The position numbers were made by a program, and so were the translations under genes. 64,000 bases of DNA from Agarivorans gilvus (GTDB taxonomy: Bacteria > Pseudomonadota > Gammaproteobacteria > Enterobacterales > Celerinatantimonadaceae): the NCBI RefSeq assembly GCF_001420915.1, contig NZ_CP013021.1:506001-570000 (forward strand), written 5' to 3'. Shown piece by piece: positions 17,265-26,186 of this stretch. Positions within the stretch are counted from its first letter, which is position 1, and each line of letters opens with the position of its first letter. The notes under the pieces are model-generated. The model did no database searches, was not told where the DNA came from, and saw only the letters and a program-made list of their open reading frames with translations.

Positions 17265-18526
17265 TTATTGGGCGTCTGCTTTTAATACTGCATTTAGTAG
17301 TACCGTTGCACCGGCGGTACACTGCTCGGGGATGAGTATTCCAACTCACAGTGCGATAGGCCGTCCTTTGACTGCACAAAAATCATCGTTGTTGGCATCA
17401 TATAAGCGACAAACTGGGCATCGTGCCCGGCGCCGGAATGCACCATCTGATGCGACACGCCGGTTTCTTCGGCTGCGGATTTAACAAAACCCACTAAGCT
17501 TTCATCCCAATAAACCGTATCGCGATTCCACATTTTATCGACCTGGCAATCACAGCCAACCCATGTTTTATCGGCACAGGATTTAACAACGGCCAATACC
17601 TTGGCTAATACTTCCGCGCTTTCATGGCGTACATCAATACAAAAATCCACTTCATCGGGCACGCAAGTATGCACATTGGGATGACATTCAATTTCACCGG
17701 TGGTGTAGACCAAATCGGCATAACCCAATTTGTCGATTTCATCATGTAAGTAACAAATGGCCTGCGAAGCGGCATATAAGGCATCGCGACGTTTTGGCAT
17801 AGGGAATGTGCCGGCATGTACGGTTTGTCCATAAAAGCGTAAGCGATAGTTAAACATGCCTAAAACACAATCCACTACCCCTATATCTTTGCCGGCATCT
17901 TCTAAGATAGGGCCTTGTTCGATGTGAATTTCAAACATGCATTGGTAATTATCGGGCGAGAGTCGCTTAGCCACCTCACCTTTAAAACCCGATGCATCAA
18001 GCGCCTGACCAAAGGTGGTTTGTTTATCCAGCACGCTCTTAGACTGCAGCATGTCTTCTAATTTAAATTTACCTTTCACATCTTGGGGTAAATAGTCATA
18101 ACACACCACCCCCGATACCATCATCGCAGGCGGATAAAGAGAACCTTCCTCATTGGTCCAAATCATCGCAGTAAGCGGGTGTTTATGCGGAATATTTTGT
18201 TCAGCAACAGCCTCTAACACTTCCATTGCAGACAATACACCCAAAATACCGTCGTAATTACCGCCATTTTTAACTGAATCAGAGTGAGAGCCCATCACGA
18301 TGCGCTTAGCATTCGCATCGCTGCCAGCAAGGGTTGCATAGACATTAGCCACATCATCAATTTCGATGATCGCGCCAATCGCCTCCATTCTTTTGATAAA
18401 TTCGTTTCTTGCCAGCACGTCCTCGGGAGACAGCGTATAGCGGGTAATGCCGCCATGGCCAGCATCACCAAATTGGCTAAAAGTGGTGATTTTATCGGTC
18501 ATTCTTTCTAAGCTACATTGATACAT
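17265..18526 (-). CDS. M20-type N-carbamoyl-beta-amino acid amidohydrolase, C-terminus frame-broken
   Basis: Probable third step of pyrimidine degradation, releasing beta-alanine plus CO2 and NH3 (beta-ureidopropionase; the family also contains allantoate and N-carbamoyl-L-amino-acid hydrolases). Metal-binding motifs are GSHSDSV near 78, NYDGILGV, WTNEEG near 128, EIHIEQGP, and GAGHDAQFVA near 377. As read, the frame diverges after SHCELEYSSP and stops at 17294. One base more in the CCCC run at 17328-17331 gives PEQCTAGATVLLNAVLKADA and a stop at 17265, matching the family end and leaving 14 bases before the next gene. It follows preA by 2 bases. The restored product has 420 residues. Confidence 0.85.
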
Positions 18527-18528
18527 AT

Positions 18529-19824
18529 TTATACCTCTAATTCCTTTGATAAAATTCCGTCAGTCAAAGCAAACTCACCGTTACTGATAATCTGTTGCCA
18601 GGTTTTCACCGAATCGCTAACCGACACATCTTTCATTGAAATGCAGTCGCGCGGGCACACCAGCGAGCACAAATTGCAGCCCTTACACTTATCGGTATTA
18701 ATCACCGGAATGGGGTCACCGCTTTTGGCTTTCCTATCTGAAATGTCTATTGATTGATAAGCGCCATCATTACAGGCGGTATAACACTTGCCGCAACCGG
18801 TGCACCTTTTCTCATTAATGGAAGCCACCACCTTGTAGTTCATATCCAACTCGCCCCAATCTTTATATTGAGCCAAGGCCTTACCGCGCAGCTCATTCAC
18901 GCTGCTCATACCTTTGGAATCAAGATATTTTGAAAGGCCTGAAATCATCCCTTCTACAATGCCAAAGCCGTGGTGCATCACCGCAGTACACACCTGAACC
19001 GAGGTACTGCCCAAGGCAATAAATTCGGCGCAATCCTTCCAGTTATTTATTCCGCCAATACCAGACACCGGTAAGTTAAACCAATCTGTTCGACCCAGTG
19101 AGGCCAACATATGCAGCGCTATTGGTTTCACCGCAGTCCCACAATAGCCACCATTGGTTGCGCCATTTCGCCCTTTGGGATAGGGAATGAAATCTTCTAG
19201 GTCCACGCCAATAATTGACTTAATGGTATTAATTAGGGCCACGCCATCGGCTTGACCATCGACTGCGACGCGTCCTTGATCACGAATGTCCGCCACATTG
19301 GGGGTAAACTTCATCAGTACTGGCAAGCTGGTGGCTTCCCTTACCCAGTGCATGATTTCTGCCGCTACTTCAGGCTCTTGGCCAATGGCCGAACCCAAAC
19401 CTCGTTCGCACATGCCATGAGGACAACTAAAATTAAGCTCAAATCCATCTACGCCGGTATCTTCCACACGGCGGATCAGTTCGATCCACTCGGCTTGAGT
19501 ACCCGCCATAATCGAGGCAATCAGCGCATTGTCAGGGTAGAGCTTCTTAACTTCGGCCATCTCTTTAAGGTTGATACTTAAGCCGCGGTCAGATATGAGT
19601 TCTATATTATTCAAACCTATAATCTTACCCTTGCCACCTTTCAAAGCGGCATAGCGGCTATGTAAATTTTTAACCGGATTACCCACGGTCTTCCAAACCG
19701 CTCCCCCCCATCCTGCATCAAAGGCCCGCATGATTTGCCCACCGGTATTGGTGGGAGGTGCCGATGCCAACCAAAACGGGTTAGGACTTTTAATGCCGCT
19801 GAAGTCGATTTCTAAATTCGCCAT
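18529..19824 (-). CDS. preA: Dihydropyrimidine dehydrogenase subunit PreA
   Basis: PreA reduces uracil/thymine (or oxidises the dihydro forms) as the FMN and iron-sulfur subunit of NAD-dependent dihydropyrimidine dehydrogenase. The 431-residue protein has a dihydroorotate-dehydrogenase-like barrel (about 1-310) with FELNFSCPHGM near 128, GYCGTAVKPIA and GIGGINNWKD. A C-terminal ferredoxin domain has two clusters, CTGCGKCYTACN near 341 and CKGCNLCSLVCP near 375. E. coli needs PreT for NAD(H) electron transfer; no preT is in this window, so the partner is encoded elsewhere or another reductase serves. It is the first gene of the operon. Confidence 0.93.
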   Translation of the reverse strand: MANLEIDFSGIKSPNPFWLASAPPTNTGGQIMRAFDAGWGGAVWKTVGNPVKNLHSRYAALKGGKGKIIGLNNIELISDRGLSINLKEMAEVKKLYPDNALIASIMAGTQAEWIELIRRVEDTGVDGFELNFSCPHGMCERGLGSAIGQEPEVAAEIMHWVREATSLPVLMKFTPNVADIRDQGRVAVDGQADGVALINTIKSIIGVDLEDFIPYPKGRNGATNGGYCGTAVKPIALHMLASLGRTDWFNLPVSGIGGINNWKDCAEFIALGSTSVQVCTAVMHHGFGIVEGMISGLSKYLDSKGMSSVNELRGKALAQYKDWGELDMNYKVVASINEKRCTGCGKCYTACNDGAYQSIDISDRKAKSGDPIPVINTDKCKGCNLCSLVCPRDCISMKDVSVSDSVKTWQQIISNGEFALTDGILSKELEV

Positions 19825-20700
19825 ATGTTTCTGGTCCCTATAATTTGAACGATAAATTCCTTTTGGTTTTAATTAATTCAGCTAGCGTTCCTTTGCTATA
19901 AACACAGTGCTTAAAATGAAATTCCAGCCATTACAAACTTAATATAAACACACTAATTAACTCATTCTGACGATATGTTTCGTTATAAAAAACTAGAGCT
20001 TGTTTAATGCATGTTGCACAGCAAAGAAAAAATATCATTCAAAATGTTATTGGAATGTTTTTTATTCTAAGCTGATGAATCATATAGACATTTAATACCC
20101 ATTACATAAAAGCATTAAATATACCAAATGAAAAAGTAACCATTTATCAATATCTTAAATCAAACCAAATAATCTCATATGGACCAATTGGTCTATATTG
20201 GTGCTGGTTATTTTATATACGCACCAAAATTGTGGGTATTAAGGCTAACTAAGCTAGGGATTAAATGTAAATTTAATGTAACTTAAGCTCACTCGGCTTA
20301 GGACTTGGCTGTGAATAATTTATGATTGATTCGTCATCACCTTTTAAGAGCGCATTGTTAGTAGGTAATTAAAGGCTCCTAAAATAGGCTCGATTCCTCA
20401 AAAAATAGCAATACACTCCAGCTTACTTAGCGAGCTACACAGAAAGCAATTAAGGTGAATACAATAGGAGTTAAAAGACAACAATTAGTACTAATTGCCC
20501 ATTCCCAACTATATGTATAAACAACCACAATCTAAGTATATGTATCTGTTATTTAGATAATATTTACAGATAACCAGTCTGCTTGTGGCTTATACCAAAG
20601 CTATTTTGCTTCGCTGGAGAATTTGATTTGTAGACGATTGGGTAATCAATAGTGAGTATCTGGCTAGATAAAAAACCAACCACTTGGCAAAGTAGTTACT
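19825..20700. other. AT-rich non-coding region upstream of preA
   Basis: Apart from the RutR-type operator at 20180-20195, I see no gene, tRNA or clear repeat. It presumably holds the preA promoter. It marks the left border of the accessory region. Confidence 0.5.
20180..20195. promoter_or_regulatory. RutR-type operator upstream of preA
   Basis: TGGACCAATTGGTCTA matches 12 of 14 defined positions of the RutR consensus TTGACCANNTGGTCAA. It is 356 bases before the preA start, so either the operon has a long leader or the site works at a distance. The RutR-like gene closes the same operon, making autogenous control plausible. Confidence 0.65.
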
Positions 20701-20705
20701 GTTGA

Positions 20706-21002
20706 ATTCGAGCTGAGCCACCTAATCTGCCAGCCACTTGGGCAACTGATAACTATTTTAGCTTCGGCGCGGCCACCTTAACACGCCAGGGCTACGCTAT
20801 CTCACTGATTAGACTCAATAAGACAAGTCAGCGTGACCAAACGCTAGAAAATGTAAAACGTCGAGATGTATTCAAAATGACAACGGCTGGCGCAACGATT
20901 CTTGGCTTAAGCTCTTTTGTAGCTAGCAAGGCTATGGCGGACTCAAGTATAGCTCCTAGCACTGAACGCAGCACAACCCAAAGAGTTGATGATTATCCCT
21001 AG
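20706..21002 (+). pseudogene. Startless open frame with a twin-arginine-like signal (gene remnant)
   Basis: An open frame of 98 codons has no usable start before an internal ATG at 20877. Codons from 20859 read RRDVFKMTTAGATILGLSSF, then VASKAMA: a twin-arginine pair, a hydrophobic core and an AxA cleavage site, which together look like a Tat signal peptide. Only 15 residues follow before a TAG. The upstream part does not resemble anything I recognise. I read this as the broken front end of an exported redox-type protein, or a small Tat-leader protein whose start has been lost. Confidence 0.4.
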
Positions 21003-21099
21003 TGCTAACTAAACCGAATTGTGTGAGCAAGTGGGTATCATCCCCTTTGATAAGCTAAGCCGCTCTTTAAAGAACACCTAGCTTAAACCCAGACCGACA

Positions 21100-21124
21100 A
21101 AGCCACTCATTAAGTGGCTTTTTT
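21100..21124 (+). terminator. Hairpin AAGCCACT/AGTGGCTT with T run
   Basis: An 8-base-pair stem around CATTA, followed by TTTT, in a non-coding stretch. The same stem with its left flank ACCGACAA recurs at 22381-22408. It resembles a terminator left from an earlier gene. Confidence 0.6.
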
Positions 21125-21352
21125 CGGATGAGAGACAAACTAAATAGCTGCTCTCTGGATTAGCCTAAATCTACAAACCCTAGCGAATGTAAAACAAGGA
21201 AAACACTGACACTTTTTCTGGTAACAAGCTATAAGCTGCCCGAGATAGAGATAATAAAAATGTTTATATTAATGTGACATAAATCAAATTTACTTGACTT
21301 CCACAGCCGTCCAGTCTCAAATAATAGAAGGTGCTCACAGGGAATCAGTGAA

Positions 21353-22310
21353 ATGCAACGCCTAGAAGTCTCAATACTACTCCGTGCTTTTTCTATTTTC
21401 GCTATTGTGGCAAGCCATTTTGGTTTCATAGCGCTTACTGGTGGTGCTTTTTACCTTATAGCGCTTTCCGGTTACAATTTTGTCCGTTTCACCCTTCCAA
21501 AATTTGGTTTTTCTGCAGACAAGCCTGAAAGCGTAGACGGGATTGGCTTTTTACAAAAATACTTCCGCTTCGTTATAAAAATTATTGTACCAACTTGCCT
21601 CTACATGATTCTTCTTTACACTGTTTTCGGCGAATTTCATTGGTTTGGTCTGTTCTTGATGGGCAATTGGTTAGGCCCTAATTACGCCCATGGCTTCAGT
21701 TACTGGTTTTTAGACGTGCTTATTCAGATTTATGTTCTTTTTGCATGCCTGCTAATCATTAAGCCCGTGCGTTGGCAATTAACCCTTGCCCCCTATCGCT
21801 TCTTTGCAGTTGCAACGGTCATTTCTGTGCTTGTGCGGTTTCTGTTCCTATCACAATTTGACACTAGTGCTTTAATGGATCGCCTACCACATTTGATGTT
21901 CTATATGTTCGTACTTGGTGCCCTTATCTCTCTCAGCAAAACTACAACACAGAAATGGCTAACTACTGGGATACTTACTTTGGTGTGTTTATATGATTTG
22001 CTCCATGATTTTGGGGGCAATGTAACTGTAATGTACTTTGGCTTGCTAGCAACCTTATGGGTGCCAGCGATTCCATTTCCAAAGTTACTTGCTCTTCCAA
22101 TCACCACTATCGCAATGTCATCACTGTTTATTTATCTCTGCCATTTTCAAGCTCGTAGTCTTGTCCAAAAGATACTGCATGACCCTAGCCCAGCAATATG
22201 TACTTTTTTTTGCCTTAATCGTTGGGATAATTGCAAGCGAATTATGGAAACGTCGACATCGGCTATTTAATAACGTCAAAGCCCGTGTATTTACCAGAGT
22301 CAAAGCGTAA
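21353..22310 (+). CDS. Acyltransferase-3-like membrane protein, frame-broken at a T8 run
   Basis: Polytopic inner-membrane protein of the acyltransferase-3 type, a family that acylates exported sugars or polysaccharides. The N-terminus LRAFSIFAIVASHFGF carries the helix-1 histidine typical of the family, and about ten hydrophobic segments follow. As read, it changes after PSPAICTFF and stops at 22270. Reading seven instead of eight T at 22204-22211 continues ALIVGIIASELWKRRHRLFN to a stop at 22310 (318 residues), ending in a last helix and a basic tail. Neighbours on both sides are remnants and repeats, so acquisition with the accessory region is likely. Substrate unknown. Confidence 0.6.
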
Positions 22311-22380
22311 CAGCGGGCGATACTTTTACATCACAACCAATGCTATTTGCTGCGAAAAGGCCTAGTTACCTGAAAGCCAA

Positions 22381-22408
22381 ACCGACAAAGCCACTCATTG
22401 AGTGGCTT
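22381..22408 (+). repeat. Second copy of the ACCGACAA + AAGCCACT hairpin repeat
   Basis: ACCGACAAAGCCACTCATT, one differing base, then AGTGGCTT, repeats 21094-21120. It sits 70 bases after the acyltransferase, where it could act as a weak terminator (CTTATT follows instead of a T run). Confidence 0.65.
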
Positions 22409-22415
22409 CTTATTC

Positions 22416-22532
22416 TTAATGAATCGCCCTACTTAAAGACGCCAGATAGTTGTCAGCGAACCGATTTTCAATCATCAGTTGATAAACACGGGGCGTCCAT
22501 ATATGTCTCAATTAATTATTTCAAACCGACAG
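22416..22532 (+). repeat. Dispersed repeat, copy 1 (about 117 bp)
   Basis: It matches 26951-27063 over its length with scattered differences. Shared blocks include TTAATGAATCGCCC, ACTTAAAGACGCC, TGTCAGCGAACC, ACACGGGGCGTCCATATATG and a terminal CCGACAG. GACGCC and GGCGTC can pair, enclosing about 50 bases, and ATATATGTC-like motifs flank the structure. The two copies bracket the GH31 gene, the transposase gene and the IS110 relic in the same orientation. It may be the non-autonomous element served by the neighbouring REP-type transposase. Confidence 0.75.
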
Positions 22533-22559
22533 GCCCTTAATATCTTCTAGCTCCACCGC

Positions 22560-24974
22560 TTACTCATTAAACTCAAGCAACCATTCGCCGCCTTGATATA
22601 CATCTACTTGCTGAGCAGCTAAGAGAAAACCACTAGCGGTTTGCTTGCCTAACTCAATAACCTGACCATTAAAATAAGCGGCCTTTATTGTTTTGCTTTT
22701 AACTAGATTAGCTAGCTCTAGCTGATAAGACTTTACATTCGGAGCATCTTGATACTGCCCTTTGGCTGGGTGGATACGTATTCGTAAACTATCAGCAAGT
22801 TCAGCACTAAACTGAGTTTCCTGAATAGCTTGCTGTTGATAGGCGATAGTTGCACCGTCATCTTCTATTAATTGACCTTTTGCTTGGCCACTTTCATCCA
22901 GCACCACCAGCAAATCTAGCGTCGCTTCATTCTCAACTTGTCGCGGCACTATATGGCCCGCTTTAACAAACAACGGTAAGCGGTATATTTCATTTATATA
23001 TAAAGGCTGCTGTAGTTGCTCACCGCTACTGTTAAACATTTGCTTGGTACGGTAATCAAACCATTGTCCTTTGGGTAGATAAACCGAGGTCTCTTCAGCC
23101 TTATCCTTAGCTTCCACGGCTACCAATAATGCATTCCCGATCAACTTCATCGAACCATTCGATCTAGCTTGAGGATCTTCTTGATAAGCATAAACTAAAG
23201 GTGCAACAACGGCTTTTCCTTCGCGCCACGCCCTATGCGCCAGGGTGTAATAGTACGGATTTAAAGCATAGCGCTGCTTAACATTGAACAAGTTACTGGC
23301 AGTATCGCCAATTCTGTCTGGTGCGGTTTCTTTGCAGTTACACAGGTTTTGGGTGTGCGGCCTTACCGGTACATCGGTAAATAGCGCCGCGGCAAACCAT
23401 TGGGTATATTGCTCATCCCAAGAGGTACCATGAAACCCGCCAATGTCTGAGCCAAAATAATCAATGCCCGACAAACTCATATGCATTTGTGCATTAAAGT
23501 GGCTACGTAAGTTAGCTAAATTAACTCCTATATCGCCCGACCACATCGCCACACCATAAGCTTGGCTGCCTGCTGTACCAGAGCGGCTCATAATGAACGG
23601 ACGCTGCTGGCGCTGGTTACGTTGATAACCCTTATAAATACTTCGACTCCACAACAGGTTATACAAGTTATGGACACTTTGATGGTCATGTTTCAGTTCG
23701 CCATCAATATTCACCCCTGCATACCATGCTTTACGCTGGTAAAGCTCGGGCTCACCTAAATCGGTCCAATGGGCAATCACTCCATCATCAATTAGGGCTT
23801 CACGGCGATAGTCATGCCAAAAGGCTGCACCTTTATCACTAGAGTAATCCAGCATACCGCCCTTACCCCACCATGGATTGTCTTTTATGTAAGCAGGCTC
23901 CATGCAAGGCGGAGCACAACTACGGGCCAATGCACCCGCGTGAGCAAGTGAATAGAACTCATTAAGCTCGCCGCCAATATATGGTTCTTCAATAACCATC
24001 ACGCCAATATTACGCTGCTTTAATTCAGCTATTTTTTGCTGATGATTGGGGAAGTTTTTCTCGTCCCAGGTGAGAGAGCCCATTTGGGTATAGTTAGAAT
24101 TTTCTTTAATTCCACCAAACCACTGTAGATCGAGCACTACACCCGAAAGCGGAAATTGCGCTTTATGTAAGCTAGCAAGTTTACTGTCTAATTCTTGCCA
24201 ATTATCAAAACCGTATTCCGACAACCACAAGCCAAACATCGCCTTGGGCGGAACTGGCGGCTTACCGGTCAACGCTAAGTAACGAGAACGTAAATCAGCT
24301 AGGTTTTCTCCCGCAATCAGGATGATTCTGGCTCGCTTACCTTTGCCTTGGATAGAATATGGTGCTTTGGTGAAATCAAATACTAAAGGCTGAACATGGT
24401 CAAAAAACAAGGCTAAGTTTTGTTTACCCTCGCCCAATAAATACATAATCGGAATTTGGGTATTGCCTACCGCACCTTCACCTTGATACACCATAGCATT
24501 ACCCATGCGATTACCCGGAATACGCTTACGGCCTATCCAATCGCCGTCGGCATTCCCTTGGGTATTGTGCTGCTGACCAAGGCCGTAAATCTGTTGAATT
24601 CCCCCTTCGCTTAAGCTTAACTTCCACCGATCTACTTTCTGCGACTCTAAACATAAACGGCTAAGCGCTTGCTTGGAATGTGCAGCATCTACTAGGGACA
24701 AACAGCGGCCTTGCTCAACAAGATTCAGTTGATACCAAGGACTAGATAGGGACTCTTTAATAGGCAATAAAGGAAGCGCTTCATTGTGCGAGGTTTCTAG
24801 CATTAAACTAGGCTCAAAAAAATTAGGCTGCTCAACACCAGCAGTTAGAACTAGCGTATGCTGATTGAGTATTTTGCTTTGCCACACCTGCTTAGACGCT
24901 TGAGAGGCCTGAGTTCCAAAACCCAGCCATAGTACAAGCAAAAACTTGCTGACTAGAGACCAACTCATTTTCAT
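22560..24974 (-). CDS. Secreted glycoside hydrolase family 31 (alpha-glucosidase / alpha-transglucosylase type)
   Basis: Exported enzyme acting on alpha-linked sugars. The 804-residue protein begins with a signal peptide (KFLLVLWLGFGTQASQAS). The (beta/alpha)8 domain includes FGLWLSEYGFDNW and VVLDLQWFGG. The family's nucleophile motif WTDLGEPELY is near 403, and the acid/base aspartate is in YFGSDIGGFHG near 508. GGMLDYSSDKG precedes the nucleophile. A C-terminal beta-rich region follows. The family also contains alpha-xylosidases, 4-alpha-glucosyltransferases and sulfoquinovosidases, so substrate is open. I chose this ATG because it has a GAGGGA site and opens the signal peptide; a longer frame adds 50 residues of no family character. 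It is flanked by repeats and transposon genes. Confidence 0.85.
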   Translation of the reverse strand: MKMSWSLVSKFLLVLWLGFGTQASQASKQVWQSKILNQHTLVLTAGVEQPNFFEPSLMLETSHNEALPLLPIKESLSSPWYQLNLVEQGRCLSLVDAAHSKQALSRLCLESQKVDRWKLSLSEGGIQQIYGLGQQHNTQGNADGDWIGRKRIPGNRMGNAMVYQGEGAVGNTQIPIMYLLGEGKQNLALFFDHVQPLVFDFTKAPYSIQGKGKRARIILIAGENLADLRSRYLALTGKPPVPPKAMFGLWLSEYGFDNWQELDSKLASLHKAQFPLSGVVLDLQWFGGIKENSNYTQMGSLTWDEKNFPNHQQKIAELKQRNIGVMVIEEPYIGGELNEFYSLAHAGALARSCAPPCMEPAYIKDNPWWGKGGMLDYSSDKGAAFWHDYRREALIDDGVIAHWTDLGEPELYQRKAWYAGVNIDGELKHDHQSVHNLYNLLWSRSIYKGYQRNQRQQRPFIMSRSGTAGSQAYGVAMWSGDIGVNLANLRSHFNAQMHMSLSGIDYFGSDIGGFHGTSWDEQYTQWFAAALFTDVPVRPHTQNLCNCKETAPDRIGDTASNLFNVKQRYALNPYYYTLAHRAWREGKAVVAPLVYAYQEDPQARSNGSMKLIGNALLVAVEAKDKAEETSVYLPKGQWFDYRTKQMFNSSGEQLQQPLYINEIYRLPLFVKAGHIVPRQVENEATLDLLVVLDESGQAKGQLIEDDGATIAYQQQAIQETQFSAELADSLRIRIHPAKGQYQDAPNVKSYQLELANLVKSKTIKAAYFNGQVIELGKQTASGFLLAAQQVDVYQGGEWLLEFNE

Positions 24975-25038
24975 ATTTGTTCCCTCAATAAAGAGGTAGA
25001 TAAAATGCAAACTGTAACTATAAAAACAAAACCAACAA

Positions 25039-25082
25039 TAACACCTTTCTGCCATAGTTAACCTAGAGCCAAGCTCAAAAAA
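25039..25082 (+). repeat. 44-bp dispersed repeat, copy 1
   Basis: TAACACCTTTC, then TTAACCTAGA and GCTCAAAAAA after a variable core, is shared at about 80 percent with 29053-29096. This copy lies between the GH31 and transposase genes. Function unknown; it may be an end of a mobile segment. Confidence 0.55.
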
Positions 25083-25182
25083 TCTCGACAATTTAAAGAG
25101 ATAAGCTAAATCAGCTGGATTCACTTAGCCCTAGCCAAAGTCTCAGCATGGCTGATGATTGGGTAAAAATAAATGAGGGAAA

Positions 25183-26163
25183 TTAAGCGCTATTGAGCAA
25201 GCAGCGGCATCGGCTTAAGCCAGTGGTGCGCTTATGACCCAGGTGTTGATGGTATTGTCGCAATAGGCGCTCTTTACCCACCGCTCCGGAAAAGTGTTGT
25301 TCAAACTCACAACTTAGGCTTAACCATTGCTCCGCGGCGATGCCTAAGCGTTGCATGATTGGGCTAGCCTCTAAGCTTAAGTGGCCTCGCTTGTCTTCTC
25401 GAACAATGCGGCCAGTGCTGTCGACTAATTCTAAGTAATGGTGTAATTGAAAAGGTAAACCTTGGGGCATGTTGTTTCTGGGGTTACCGACAAAGGGAAA
25501 CAGTGTTTTAGGTTGGGCTTTCTTTTGTTGTACTGCCTTGGCTCTTAACTTAACACTGGTATGCTTGGATGATTCAGGCGTTGTTTCCATTTTTGCCCTG
25601 ATTGGGTTTAAGTCCACATACGCAATACAAGCCATGAGCGCCGCTTCATCGAGTAAGGCTTGAGACTTAAAACGCCCTTCCCAGAATCTGCCTGTGCACT
25701 TATCTTCTTTATTCGCTTGTCTGGCAATATGTTCATTCAGTTGGCGCATAAACCAACTTAAGTCATAAAGGCGCTTACGGTAAATTTCAGCGGTATCGTT
25801 AACGCACTGCAGTTGGCTGGCATCGAGTTGGGCGCGAAGCTCTGAGTTTAAATACATTTGGGTAAGTAAAGTGCCCTTGTGCAGGCGATGCCAGCGCTCA
25901 AGTACCTCTTGTATTGACCAAGCCTCAGCTTGTTGTTGATTCACATGCAGGACGATATGAGTGTGGTTACTCATCACCGCATAAGCGCACACATCAATGG
26001 CGAATACTTCTGCCAGCCTTAGCAAGTAGTCTTCCACCCACTGGCGGCGGTGTTCATAACTCTTGCCTGTTTGCTTATCTTCACCACACAAATAAGCCCT
26101 TCGAACACAGCGGGAAACACAGGTATCATCCAAACTCACTTGCGATTTTCTAGGCTGAGGCAT
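25183..26163 (-). CDS. REP-associated tyrosine transposase (Y1/HUH family)
   Basis: Single-strand DNA transposase of the IS200-like RAYT branch, which mobilises or spreads short palindromic repeats. The 326-residue protein has YHR-type features: CVSRCVRRAYLCG near 15-27, the HUH motif in AVMSNHTHIVLHVN near 62-75, and AYVDLNPIRAKM near 187, typical of this branch. It is intact. It is divergent from the IS110 relic that begins 23 bases away. The 113-117-bp repeats at 22416 and 26951 are candidates for its substrate. Confidence 0.88.
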   Translation of the reverse strand: MPQPRKSQVSLDDTCVSRCVRRAYLCGEDKQTGKSYEHRRQWVEDYLLRLAEVFAIDVCAYAVMSNHTHIVLHVNQQQAEAWSIQEVLERWHRLHKGTLLTQMYLNSELRAQLDASQLQCVNDTAEIYRKRLYDLSWFMRQLNEHIARQANKEDKCTGRFWEGRFKSQALLDEAALMACIAYVDLNPIRAKMETTPESSKHTSVKLRAKAVQQKKAQPKTLFPFVGNPRNNMPQGLPFQLHHYLELVDSTGRIVREDKRGHLSLEASPIMQRLGIAAEQWLSLSCEFEQHFSGAVGKERLLRQYHQHLGHKRTTGLSRCRCLLNSA

Positions 26164-26186
26164 AACAAAAGCTCCACGCTAAGGCT

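Noticed and set aside
17328..17331. Programmed -1 ribosomal frameshift in the amidohydrolase
   Set aside because: The site is not of the X-XXY-YYZ type and there is no obvious stimulator; the coincidence with other homopolymer breaks favours an indel or sequencing error.
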